From: Flexilinea sp.
GTDB lineage: Bacteria > Chloroflexota > Anaerolineae > Anaerolineales > Anaerolineaceae
Assembly: GCA_026645735.1 (NCBI GenBank)
Contig: JAPKMT010000010.1
Coordinates: 1-64,000 of the forward strand
Length of the DNA: 64,000 nucleotides
Reading direction: 5' to 3'
In this document: positions 20,986 to 30,650 of the stretch, piece by piece
Position numbering within the stretch: the stretch's first letter is position 1
Layout: the number at the start of each line of letters is the position of its first letter
The notes under the pieces: model-generated
Databases searched by the model: none
Told to the model about the DNA's origin: nothing
Seen by the model: the letters and a program-made list of their open reading frames with translations, nothing else
Translations under genes and position numbers: made by a program

Positions 20986-21888
20986 TTACCGCCAAATCTT
21001 TCCACAAATTTCAGCCAGATTATTGTATCCTTCAGTATTCATAAAGGTTTCAAATTCTTCTAAAATCTTTGTAAACGCTTCATAGCCTCGATAATAAATT
21101 GCTGATCCGATTCCAACTATGCTTGCACCTGCGAGCATCATTTCTGCCATGTCCAGGCCTGAAGAGACTCCTCCCATCCCGATTATCGGAATGCTGACTT
21201 CCTTGTAAATATCTGAAATACATTTCAGAGCGATTGGTTTTAAGGATGGACCCGTAATCCATCCGCTTTGCAGGCTCAGAAAAGGTTTTGCTGCAAAAGC
21301 GTCGATCAGCATTCCCGGGATCGGATTTACTGCAGTTATAAAATTCGCTCCCTTATCCTGAGCTGTGCGGGCTGTCTTTCCGATTGCTACACAGGTTGCT
21401 GAAATTTTTGCCGAAATCGGAATCGTTCCGGCATTCGCTCGCACAGCGGCAGTAATCTCTGCAATCAGCCCCTGATCATGATCCGGCAAAACAAACTCAA
21501 CAATGTCCGGCTGTGCCAGTTTGATTTTTGCTGTCAAATCTGCAAATTCTTCAACATTATCTGCATAGATATTTGCAATAACCGGTACTACAGAGTCAGC
21601 AGCTTTTTGGCGGTAAGCATTGATTAAATAAACCATTGAATCAACACCCGGATTTGTCATGCCAAGATTTGTGATCAGGCCACAACCCCAATCTGATGAG
21701 GCTGGATTATCGGTTCCAGGTCGGTATTTTAATGTACAGCTTTTCGTAGTAACTGCAGCGGCTCCACTTTTTGCCGCACGCACTAAGAGGGAATCACTAT
21801 TCCCTGAAACCCCGGAAGCAAGAATTATTGGTGTTTTTAGCTGAATCTGATCGGATAACCTGCAAGAAAAATCTGGCATATCAACCAT
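20986..21888 (-). CDS. pyrD: Dihydroorotate dehydrogenase B catalytic subunit-like
   Basis: TIM-barrel with PIILASGVSGNS, IPIIGMGGVSSGLDMAEMMLAGAS; adjacent to pyrK; catalytic loop diverges (see findings). Confidence 0.78.
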   Translation of the reverse strand: MVDMPDFSCRLSDQIQLKTPIILASGVSGNSDSLLVRAAKSGAAAVTTKSCTLKYRPGTDNPASSDWGCGLITNLGMTNPGVDSMVYLINAYRQKAADSVVPVIANIYADNVEEFADLTAKIKLAQPDIVEFVLPDHDQGLIAEITAAVRANAGTIPISAKISATCVAIGKTARTAQDKGANFITAVNPIPGMLIDAFAAKPFLSLQSGWITGPSLKPIALKCISDIYKEVSIPIIGMGGVSSGLDMAEMMLAGASIVGIGSAIYYRGYEAFTKILEEFETFMNTEGYNNLAEICGKIWR

Positions 21889-21958
21889 CCTTTTGAGAAA
21901 TTACTTTCTGTAATTTTACACTGAGATCTGAAAGATACATTCAGATACTGTTTTGAAC

Positions 21959-22077
21959 CAGCGATTGGCATTATGGAAAAACTTGTTGTTGTGATGTTTT
22001 TGCGCTTTACGCAAAAACATCACAACAACAAGTTTTCTCTTTTTTCTCAAAAGGCTTTTCCAAGTTTCGAATTACTG
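21959..22077. mobile_element. MITE-like element copy 7 (short arm left)
   Basis: cagcgattggcattatgg ... aagtttcgaattactg. Perfect 24-bp hairpin 21981-22004/22010-22033. Confidence 0.87.
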
Positions 22078-22101
22078 GAATAATGCTGCATTCCAAAGTA
22101 A

Positions 22102-22139
22102 CCAATAAAAAACCTCTGTCAGAGGCTTTTTTGTTGGTT
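22102..22139 (-). terminator. Intrinsic terminator downstream of livF
   Basis: ccaataaaaaacctctgtcagaggcttttttgttgg: cctctg/cagagg stem with T tract on the minus strand. Confidence 0.8.
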
Positions 22140-22141
22140 GT

Positions 22142-22891
22142 TTAGAAGTAATAATCACCTTTTTGAAGTTTTTCCTGTTCGGATTCACCACCCAGATAAG
22201 CTGCCTGTACTTTTGGATCATTGAGCAGTTCCTGTCCAGTGCCGCTCACCACAATCTCTCCAGTTTCAAGAACAAATCCACGGTCCGCGATTGCTAAAGC
22301 CATTTGGGCATTTTGTTCCACTAAAAGAATACTGGTTCCAGTCTGGTTGATATCAAAAATAATATCAAAAATCTGCTCGACTAAAATCGGGGCCAGACCC
22401 ATGGAAGGCTCATCCAGCAGCATTAAGTCCGGGTGTCCCATCAAGCCACGCCCAATCGCAAGCATTTGTTGTTCGCCGCCGGAAAGCGTTCCTCCGGGCT
22501 GCGTTCTCCGTTCTTTCATCCTCGGAAATAACTGATAGACATGCTCCATATCTTCTTCCATCTGCGCCTTATTATCGTTCAAGAAAGCACCCATTTCAAG
22601 ATTTTCCTGGACCGTAAGTTTCGGGAAGATATGTCTTCCTTCAGGTACCTGGATAATCCCCTTTTTGACGATCATATCAGTCGGCAAACCGGTTATTTCT
22701 TCATCTTTATAAATGATTATTCCAGATTGGCCTTGAACCAGTCCTGAAATTGAGTTTAGGGTTGAACTTTTTCCTGCGCCATTCCCGCCGATAAGAGCGA
22801 CTATTTCACCTTTATTTACTGTTAAAGAAATGCCTTTTAACGCATGAATCGCTCGATAATAAACTTGTAAATCTTTAATTTCGAAATACAT
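22142..22891 (-). CDS. livF: Branched-chain amino acid ABC transporter ATP-binding protein
   Basis: ALIGGNGAGKSSTLNSISG, GTLSGGEQQMLAIGRGLM; start at MYFEIKDLQVYY. Confidence 0.93.
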   Translation of the reverse strand: MYFEIKDLQVYYRAIHALKGISLTVNKGEIVALIGGNGAGKSSTLNSISGLVQGQSGIIIYKDEEITGLPTDMIVKKGIIQVPEGRHIFPKLTVQENLEMGAFLNDNKAQMEEDMEHVYQLFPRMKERRTQPGGTLSGGEQQMLAIGRGLMGHPDLMLLDEPSMGLAPILVEQIFDIIFDINQTGTSILLVEQNAQMALAIADRGFVLETGEIVVSGTGQELLNDPKVQAAYLGGESEQEKLQKGDYYF

Positions 22892-22892
22892 A

Positions 22893-23726
22893 TTAATCCA
22901 ACTTTCTTTTGTCGGCTTTGCGTTTTGAATACTTTTCAACGAGATTTTCTGTACCTGATCCCAGATAGGCTTCAATTACCTTCTGGTTGGATTGAATTTC
23001 ATCAGGTGTACCTTGTGCAATTTTTTCACCATGATCCAATACCAGGATCGAATCAGAAATATTCATCACTACTTTCATGTCGTGTTCAATTAATACAATT
23101 GTGATTTTTAATTGGGAGCGCAAAGTGTTGATTAGCTCAATCATGGCAGAAGTTTCATGGGGATTCATGCCGGCGCAGGGTTCATCCAGTAACAATAAAT
23201 GCGGATTATTTCCGAGTGCACGTGCAATTTCCAGACGGCGCTGGGCTCCGTAAGGCAGGTTGTTTGCTACATCATCCGCATAGGCTCCTAAACCAACAAA
23301 ATCAAGCAGGTTACAGGCCTTTTGAATGGATTGCTTCTCTTCTCTGCGATTTCGATATGTTTGAAAAATAGTATCGATACAGGTCGAACGAAGTCTGGGT
23401 TGCTGTCCAATCAGAACATTTTCGATCACAGACATATTTGTAAATAATCGGATATTCTGATAGGTACGTGAAATTCCCAGATTCGCAATTTCATCGGTAG
23501 GGATTCCATTAATCGGTCGTTCTTGAAAGAAAACAGTCCCTTTGTCGCAAGCATAAAAACCTGAGATGCAGTTAAAAAATGTTGTTTTTCCTGCACCGTT
23601 GGGCCCGATAATACTGATGATTGATTCAAATGGAACCTGCAGGCTGACATCATTGACCGCAGTCAGCCCCCCGAAGTTAATAGTAATGTTTTCAGCTTCT
23701 AATACATAGGAAGGCTTTTTCGTCAT
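22893..23726 (-). CDS. livG: Branched-chain amino acid ABC transporter ATP-binding protein
   Basis: IIGPNGAGKTTFFNCISG, LPYGAQRRLEIARALGNNPHLLLLDEPCAGMNP. Confidence 0.93.
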   Translation of the reverse strand: MTKKPSYVLEAENITINFGGLTAVNDVSLQVPFESIISIIGPNGAGKTTFFNCISGFYACDKGTVFFQERPINGIPTDEIANLGISRTYQNIRLFTNMSVIENVLIGQQPRLRSTCIDTIFQTYRNRREEKQSIQKACNLLDFVGLGAYADDVANNLPYGAQRRLEIARALGNNPHLLLLDEPCAGMNPHETSAMIELINTLRSQLKITIVLIEHDMKVVMNISDSILVLDHGEKIAQGTPDEIQSNQKVIEAYLGSGTENLVEKYSKRKADKRKLD

Positions 23727-25300
23727 GGTTTTAAGTCCTCCTTCAATACTTCAATTGATTCAGGTGCAACAGAAAGTTTACGTCGTTTCACAGGCCAGAT
23801 TCCTTCCGGACGGATGATCATCATGACAATCAGTAAAGCGCCAAAAACAACCATGCGATAATTCTCCAGGTCACGCAGCAGTTCCGGAAGACCTTTGATA
23901 ATAAATGCTCCCAGCAATGTTCCCGGGATCGAACCCATGCCTCCTACAACCACAACAGCTAACGCATTGACAGAAACCATAAATGCATATTCGCTGGGTC
24001 CGGTATAGGTATTTCTGGATGCGTACAAAGCCCCGGCTGCTCCGGCAATAGCTGCACCAATTACAATTGCCAATACTTTGTATGAACTTGTGGTTACACC
24101 GCAGGCTTGTGCTACTGTTTCGTCTTCTCTCATCGCTTCCCAAGAACGACCTGTTCTTGAGTATTGGAGTCTGAATGCGGCATAGAGAATTAGTAAAAAC
24201 ACAAAAATTATCAGATATAAAAACCAAACATTATCTTCCAACGGTTTCCCGAAATATCTTTCGAAAATTGATGGTTGTATTGGCTGCCCGATATTTTTAA
24301 TTCCCTGCGGCCCGCCTGTATAATCAGCCATCAGATTACTGTTAATGAGAATACGCACAATTTCAGCAAAACCGAGTGTGACAATGGCGAGATAATCTCC
24401 CCGCAGATTCATAATCGGAAGTCCGATTAAGAAACCACCGATTCCTGCCACTACGAGTGAAATCAATAAAGCCAGCCAAAAATTCATTTCGATACCGAAC
24501 GGTTTGGGTGCAGTCAACAGACCAAATGTATAGGCTCCTAATGCAAAAAATGCCACGTAACCGAAGACCAATTGTCCGGATAATCCGACAATCAGATTTA
24601 ACCCTAATCCCATAATTGCATAAATCAGGACAATTCCAAGAACAGAAATGGTATAAGCATTGACGATCAACGGAAGCGTCAAAATCGCAATAATTACGAG
24701 AAGAATGGAAATAGTTTTTACGGCAGGGTATCTTTCAAAAATACGCCCGACTTGGATTTTTTCTTTCAGGCGGGCTAATCCGCGAATAGTTTTTGCAGGC
24801 TGATTTGTTTTTTGTGAAAGCCAAAACAGGATCAATGCAGTCATACTTCCAAGAAAGGTTGACAAAAAGTAGTTCATAACTGCATGGCGGACGTCTGTCT
24901 GAAAAAGAAAAGCTCGAATCACATCGGGTGAAAGCGCTTCAAGATACACTCGAACATCTTTTCCTTTTTCCAAATAACTGCCCAGTATGATATTCAAGAC
25001 AGAAATTAACGATCCTGAAACCAGACTGATGATGATTGCTGCTGCGAGTCCATGAAGAAATGAGTTTTTTCTGTCAGATTTTTGTTTTTTCAAGAATGCA
25101 AAGGTTGTGAAGAATACGATCAGACCTGTAACAAGACCCATGTAAAATGGAATTATTACATCTTTTGTAGCAATTCCTCCCGTAAATAATTTTTCAAGTA
25201 TTTCCGCTAATGTAGAGGAAAGATTGATCATCTCACTAAAGATCAGAATAATTCCCGCAACAACTCCAAATTTACTCGATTTTGTCAGTATCGTTTTCAT
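23723..25300 (-). CDS. livM: Branched-chain amino acid ABC transporter permease with N-terminal membrane extension
   Basis: LivM core (GLNLIVGLSGQLVFGYVAFFALGAY..., GGMGSIPGTLLGA) preceded by ~190 extra residues. Confidence 0.9.
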   Translation of the reverse strand: MKTILTKSSKFGVVAGIILIFSEMINLSSTLAEILEKLFTGGIATKDVIIPFYMGLVTGLIVFFTTFAFLKKQKSDRKNSFLHGLAAAIIISLVSGSLISVLNIILGSYLEKGKDVRVYLEALSPDVIRAFLFQTDVRHAVMNYFLSTFLGSMTALILFWLSQKTNQPAKTIRGLARLKEKIQVGRIFERYPAVKTISILLVIIAILTLPLIVNAYTISVLGIVLIYAIMGLGLNLIVGLSGQLVFGYVAFFALGAYTFGLLTAPKPFGIEMNFWLALLISLVVAGIGGFLIGLPIMNLRGDYLAIVTLGFAEIVRILINSNLMADYTGGPQGIKNIGQPIQPSIFERYFGKPLEDNVWFLYLIIFVFLLILYAAFRLQYSRTGRSWEAMREDETVAQACGVTTSSYKVLAIVIGAAIAGAAGALYASRNTYTGPSEYAFMVSVNALAVVVVGGMGSIPGTLLGAFIIKGLPELLRDLENYRMVVFGALLIVMMIIRPEGIWPVKRRKLSVAPESIEVLKEDLKP

Positions 25301-26403
25301 TATACTTTCTCCACATTTGAAGAAGATTTGCCAAAAAGTCCGGAAGGTTTCAAGATCAGCACCAGTATTAAAATCGTAAAGGCGATTACATCTTTTAATT
25401 GGAAATCAATTCCCAGAAAAGCCGGCCCGACTGATTCGACAATTCCTAATATCATGCCGCCTGCCATTGCACCTGGAATATTACCGATTCCACCGAGTAC
25501 TGCTGCTGTAAAAGCCTTGATCCCAGGTAGAAAACCAACAAAGTGGTTAAAAAGCCCATTATGAAGACCCCACATGACTCCGGCCGATCCGGCAAGAATA
25601 CCACTGATGATAAAGGTCTGACTCGTCACCCTATCAAGATTTATTCCCATTAATTGGGCAGTATTCTTATCCTGGGAGACTGCTCGTATCGATTTTCCGA
25701 GTTTTGTTTTTTGAACAAAAAAATAAAGAGCAATCATTAATACGATTGCCATAATTAAACTGAAAACACCTGTTTTGGTGATCACAATCATGCCATCGCC
25801 CATTTCGATGTTCCAGCCGGTTCCTCTTTCTAAAAGCAATGGATTTTTATAAGTCTTTTTATTTGCACCAAACATAATTTGTGCTACTGTCTCAAGGAAA
25901 ATAGACGCTCCGACTGCACTGATCAATGGAGCCAGGCGAACATGTGAATTTCTTAAAGGGCGATAAGCAATTTTTTCAACATAAAAACCGCTAACTGCAG
26001 AAACCGAGGCGCCGATTATAAAAGCAAGAATAATAGCTAAAACCGGGTATGCATTTAAAAAATTTGATTCTCCTACTTTTAGATAATTAAAAAACTCAAA
26101 TGTAAAATAACCGGCAAAACAACCTAGCATCATAATGTCACCATGAGCAAAATTGATCAGAAGCATAACGCCATATACAAGCGTGTAACCAATGGCGATC
26201 AGAGAATACATACCGCCTACGATCAATCCTGTGTTTAGAAAACCCAGCCAGTATACAGGTCCGTATTCAGGTTGAACAATTTGAAAAATAATGCGATAAA
26301 GGACATAAGCACCGGCACAAACACCGACGATCCAACGGAGCCAGTTGATCTTTCTTACAGCCTGTTTCGAGGAAGGTTCATGATGATTATTTTTTGCATC
26401 CAT
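25300..26403 (-). CDS. livH: Branched-chain amino acid ABC transporter permease
   Basis: YSLIAIGYTLVYGVMLLINFAHGDIMMLG, GLHNGLFNHFVGFLPGIKAFTAAVLGGIGNIPGA. Confidence 0.93.
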   Translation of the reverse strand: MDAKNNHHEPSSKQAVRKINWLRWIVGVCAGAYVLYRIIFQIVQPEYGPVYWLGFLNTGLIVGGMYSLIAIGYTLVYGVMLLINFAHGDIMMLGCFAGYFTFEFFNYLKVGESNFLNAYPVLAIILAFIIGASVSAVSGFYVEKIAYRPLRNSHVRLAPLISAVGASIFLETVAQIMFGANKKTYKNPLLLERGTGWNIEMGDGMIVITKTGVFSLIMAIVLMIALYFFVQKTKLGKSIRAVSQDKNTAQLMGINLDRVTSQTFIISGILAGSAGVMWGLHNGLFNHFVGFLPGIKAFTAAVLGGIGNIPGAMAGGMILGIVESVGPAFLGIDFQLKDVIAFTILILVLILKPSGLFGKSSSNVEKV

Positions 26404-26713
26404 ACGAATATGTTCGCTCCTTCTGAAGAGTTTATTTGATAGATTACAGATGGAAATTTGTTTGAGATAATAGAATCCCCATGCTAATTTTTAATGATCA
26501 AATCAGCTGTATTTAAAACTGATTTTTGTAAAAAAATTTGGACTTAATAATTCTTTATTCGTGATAACTTTAGGATTCTATTCTATCATTCTCATCAAAA
26601 TATCAAAGGGGGGAAAAAAGAAATATGACGATAAGCCGGTCAAAAAATGATGAAAAAATTCATTTTGTCTAAAAAAAAGTTTATCGTCTTAAATCGTTTT
26701 ATTAGAGTGAAAT

Positions 26714-26836
26714 CAGAAATTTGAAATATGAAAAGAATTCTTTATTGTTCTTATAATTTTGCGCGAAGCGCAAAATTATAAGAACAATAAATTCTCTTAC
26801 TCTGCTCGAAATGTATTTCCATAGTTCGTAGTGCTG
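26714..26836. mobile_element. MITE-like element copy 8 (short arm left)
   Basis: cagaaatttgaaatatg ... atagttcgtagtgctg. Perfect 24-bp hairpin 26741-26764/26768-26791. Flanks gagtgaaat / aggagaaat, 6/9. Confidence 0.85.
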
Positions 26837-26846
26837 AGGAGAAATG

Positions 26847-26880
26847 AAAAAAGATGCCTTCGCTGTAAAAAGCATCTCTT
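26847..26880 (-). terminator. Intrinsic terminator between substrate-binding gene and livH
   Basis: Minus strand AGATGC...GCATCT followed by TTTTTTC. Confidence 0.6.
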
Positions 26881-26949
26881 ATGTGGAAATTCCATTATAA
26901 GAAGCTAAGAGGAGGAAAGGCATCTCTTTCGTAATAATGATTTATTTTT

Positions 26950-28146
26950 TTATTTCGGTAGTGTCCATTTCCCGTCTTCTACTATATAGAAAGTAGGTCC
27001 TGATGCATTGCACTCACCGTTTGCGTCACAGGTAATTTCGCCGGTTATTCCTTTATAACCCGATACGCTTCGAACACCTTTCACCATGGCTTCACGTGGA
27101 ATATACAGATTTCCATCATCACCGAGAATGGCTACACTGCGAATAACCGATGCAAGCACGTTGGCTGAATCAAATGCAAACCAGCAATAACCTGCTTTCG
27201 ATCCGGCTGCCCGTCCGTAAGTCTCCAGGTATTTTGCATCAAATGCATCTTTTTCGGTAGAAGTAGGTGGAATGGATGACGTGCCGTATACACCCTCTGC
27301 ATTCTTACCTGCTTTTTCGATAAATTCAATACCAAATGCCCCGTCATCGCTGAAAATGGGGACGCCTTCCAATCCAACCTGGCTTAATTGATTCGCAATT
27401 ACTGCCAATTCTGCAGTATATCCTCCAAAATAGATTATCTCCGGTTTTTTGGAAGCGATGGAAGTTAACACAGCCGAATAATCAGCTTCACCGGGAGTCA
27501 GTGATTCATATGAGACCGGTTCAATGCCCTTGCTGATCAACGTGTCACGGACAATATCCGCAATACCTTTTCCGTAATCCATTCCATCATGCAGAATTGC
27601 TACTTTAGTAAATTTCAGATGATCAAGAATATAAAGAGCGGATGACTGTCCCTGAATCTTGTCTGTAAAAACAACTCGGTTAAAAACTGAGTTTTCAGTG
27701 GTTAACTGTGCACCAGTAGCGGAAGGTGACAACATTGGAATTCTTGCTTTTTCATAAATAGGAATTGCCGCTGCAGTTTCACCGCTGAGCGTGTGGCCAA
27801 TTACTGCTACAAACGTTGGATCCATAGCCCATTTACTGGCAACAGCTACCGCTGATTCCGGAGCTCCCTGGGTATCCTCAGATAATAGTTCAAAGGAGAA
27901 ACCATTGAAAGGTTCCAATGCATCCACTGCAATTTTTGAACTTTCGGCGTTGTCAGTGCCATACATTGCATATTCGCCAGTCATTGGTCCTGCGACGCCC
28001 AGTTTGATGGTTTCACCCGGTTTGATAACCGCGCAACTTCCGGGATCTTTGCACTCAGCCGGTGCTGCTGCAAAAACACTCGTCCAAATCCCCAGAAACA
28101 GGGAAATTACAACAAGAACTACAAATAACGATAAAGACTTTTTCAT
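26950..28146 (-). CDS. livK: Branched-chain amino acid ABC transporter substrate-binding protein
   Basis: Signal peptide then KLGVAGPMTGEYAMYG, periplasmic binding protein type 1 fold. Confidence 0.9.
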   Translation of the reverse strand: MKKSLSLFVVLVVISLFLGIWTSVFAAAPAECKDPGSCAVIKPGETIKLGVAGPMTGEYAMYGTDNAESSKIAVDALEPFNGFSFELLSEDTQGAPESAVAVASKWAMDPTFVAVIGHTLSGETAAAIPIYEKARIPMLSPSATGAQLTTENSVFNRVVFTDKIQGQSSALYILDHLKFTKVAILHDGMDYGKGIADIVRDTLISKGIEPVSYESLTPGEADYSAVLTSIASKKPEIIYFGGYTAELAVIANQLSQVGLEGVPIFSDDGAFGIEFIEKAGKNAEGVYGTSSIPPTSTEKDAFDAKYLETYGRAAGSKAGYCWFAFDSANVLASVIRSVAILGDDGNLYIPREAMVKGVRSVSGYKGITGEITCDANGECNASGPTFYIVEDGKWTLPK

Positions 28147-28311
28147 GATTTACTCCTTTCAAAAGTAAATTACCAAGAAAAAATTGTGAAAACAATCAAT
28201 TGTTAAGAAAAAAATTGATTGTTCGTGGACGATTATTTACTTGTTTCTAATTCGGATAATCAATTTGCAGAGGTGCTGCTGAGATAGGCGAAAGATTTTG
28301 GTTGTTTTTCT

Positions 28312-28346
28312 TCCTCATCTTCGGCTTTTATGACCGAAGATGAGGA
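28312..28346. other. Strong hairpin between the two tandem substrate-binding genes
   Basis: 13-bp perfect arms tcctcatcttcgg/ccgaagatgagga, 9-nt loop, no clear T tract. Confidence 0.7.
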
Positions 28347-28412
28347 GAGGATTACATTTGCAGGATACCAGAATAAAGGTATTTCCTGAAGGATTATATA
28401 GAATTCAATAAA

Positions 28413-29600
28413 TTATTTAGCAGCGAGTTCCCACGCACCATTCTTAACGATGTAGAAGGTCGGTCCGGATGCATTGCATTCACCAACTTCATCACAAGTG
28501 ATTTCGCCAGTCAAACCCTGATATCCGGAGAGGGTGCGGACTGCGGTGACCAATTCAGCACGCGGAACATATAGATTACCATCATCGCCAAGGAAAGCTA
28601 CATTTTTGATGACAGAAGCAAGAGCCTGTACCACATCGTAAGAGAACCAGGGGAATGGAGTCTTTGATCCTGCAACACGACCTAGAACTTCTTCATATTT
28701 TGTATCAAAGGCAAGTTTTTCGGGTGAATCAGCGGGAATGGATGTAGTTCCATAGCAGCCTTCTGCATTTGCGCCGGATTTCTCAATAATTTCAGTACCG
28801 AATGCACCATCATCGCTGAAAACTGGAACACCTTTCAACCCAACCTGACCCATCTGATTAATAACAACGGAAAGTTCAGCAGTGTAACCACCATAATAAA
28901 TGATTTCCGGTCCTTTTGATGCAATTGCAGTCAAAACTGCTGAATAATCGGCTTCACCCGGGGTTAATGCTTCATAAGCGACCGGTTCAATACCCATTCC
29001 TTCTAAAGTGGCTTTAACGGTATCGGCGATCCCTTTGCCATAATCCAAACCGTCATGTAAAACGGCAATTTTCTTCAGGCCAAGTGTATTGACGATAAAT
29101 TCTGCAGCAAATTTACCTTGTGTCGCATCCTGGAAGACAATGCGATTGAAAACAGCATTATCATCGGTTAGGTCGGCTCCTGTTGCAGAAGGAGAAAGCA
29201 TCGGAATATAACCTTTTTCCATAATCGGAATTACTGCTGCAGATTCTCCGGTGAGAACGTTGCCGGCAACAGCAACAAAGGTTGGATCTGTAATCCATTT
29301 ATTGGCAATAGCAACGGCAGACTCTGCGGAACCAACTGTATCTTCAGCCAGAAGTTCCCAGTTAAATCCTTCCAATGGTTCAAGTTCGGAAATAGAAATT
29401 TTTTCGCTGTCGGAAATATCAACACCATACATCGCATACTCTCCGGTAAGAGGACCTGCCATACCAATCTTAATGGTCTCTCCCGGTTTAATGACAGCAC
29501 ATCCGCCATCAACATCACAGCGGGTCATGTCAGCTGCGAATGCAGTTGAAAAAACTGAAACCAGCATCGCGAAAACAATGAACAACAACGATTTCTTCAT
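28413..29600 (-). CDS. livK: Branched-chain amino acid ABC transporter substrate-binding protein (tandem paralog)
   Basis: Visibly homologous along its whole length to 26950-28146. Confidence 0.9.
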   Translation of the reverse strand: MKKSLLFIVFAMLVSVFSTAFAADMTRCDVDGGCAVIKPGETIKIGMAGPLTGEYAMYGVDISDSEKISISELEPLEGFNWELLAEDTVGSAESAVAIANKWITDPTFVAVAGNVLTGESAAVIPIMEKGYIPMLSPSATGADLTDDNAVFNRIVFQDATQGKFAAEFIVNTLGLKKIAVLHDGLDYGKGIADTVKATLEGMGIEPVAYEALTPGEADYSAVLTAIASKGPEIIYYGGYTAELSVVINQMGQVGLKGVPVFSDDGAFGTEIIEKSGANAEGCYGTTSIPADSPEKLAFDTKYEEVLGRVAGSKTPFPWFSYDVVQALASVIKNVAFLGDDGNLYVPRAELVTAVRTLSGYQGLTGEITCDEVGECNASGPTFYIVKNGAWELAAK

Positions 29601-29742
29601 GATTTACTCCTAATTTTTGATGTAGATACATATTATATTTTCAGTATTATCCTGAAAATGAAGTATTCGATGAAACGATGATCATACACTTTATAATTCT
29701 TGTTTCAAAAAAATCAAATAGGATGCTTTTGGCATAATCATT

Positions 29743-29874
29743 CTCTGAACACCACTGATTCCGGAGAATTGGTTGATTATGAATGTTATCGAGTGATAAA
29801 AAGCCTGTCAAGGGACGTCCGGAATATTGTTACAAGCAAACAGGTAATAATCCCTCTCATATTTCGAATTGCTG
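29743..29874. mobile_element. Decayed MITE-like element copy 9
   Basis: Right end catatttcgaattgctg preserved, hairpin lost; possible flank repeat ataatcatt (29734-29742) / ataatcaat (29875-29883), 8/9. Confidence 0.5.
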
Positions 29875-30211
29875 ATAATCAATAGAATTTTCTCTCAATA
29901 TTCAGAGAGCTTGTTGAATTTTCAAATTGTTGCATGATACCTGAATAATTTAACACAATAAAATGAAACGATGATTATCGGTGAATAATTCGATGGGTTG
30001 ACCGATCAACAGATTTTTTGTCACGTTCAAGGTGAGTTTTGACCTGATTAAGTTGATTGTGTTATAATTTTCAGGCTAACCTGAGAGAATCGGGTTCGTA
30101 TTGTGTTGTGTGCAAGTAATCATTACGAAAAATGTAGAAGAGTTGCCAGTTTTCGTTTTGATGGTGGGGATACGAGAAATCGTCAAGAAATTATTTTGGA
30201 GGCTATTAGAA

Positions 30212-30631
30212 GTGCCAACTATTAATCAATTGATCAGAAAAGGCCGAAAGACCAGATCAACGAAGAGTAAGTCGCCAGCGTTACAGTATACGTATAATTC
30301 CAGTAACCAGCGTCGAACTCATGTGTCTGAGGGCGCTCCGCAAAAACGTGGTGTTTGTACAAATGTACGTGCAACTACCCCTAAGAAGCCAAATTCGGCT
30401 TTGCGGAAAATTGCCCGTGTGCGTCTGTCCAATGGTATTGAAGTGACAGCTTATATTCCTGGTGAAGGTCACTCTCTGCAGGAACATAGCGTTGTGCTTG
30501 TTCGCGGAGGCCGTGTAAAAGATCTTCCTGGTGTTCGTTATCATATCGTTCGTGGAACACTTGATACCACCGGTGTTGCAAAACGCAACCAGGGTCGTTC
30601 CAAGTATGGTGTCAAACGCGCCAAGAAATAA
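30212..30631 (+). CDS. rpsL: 30S ribosomal protein S12
   Basis: GTG start after [16 protein letters not shown]...[20 protein letters not shown]. Confidence 0.95.
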   Translation: MPTINQLIRKGRKTRSTKSKSPALQYTYNSSNQRRTHVSEGAPQKRGVCTNVRATTPKKPNSALRKIARVRLSNGIEVTAYIPGEGHSLQEHSVVLVRGGRVKDLPGVRYHIVRGTLDTTGVAKRNQGRSKYGVKRAKK

Positions 30632-30650
30632 TCAGTTACGGAGAGTATGA

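Noticed and set aside
29700-29885. Plus-strand ORF 29700-29885
   Set aside because: Lies within a decayed MITE; no coding signal.
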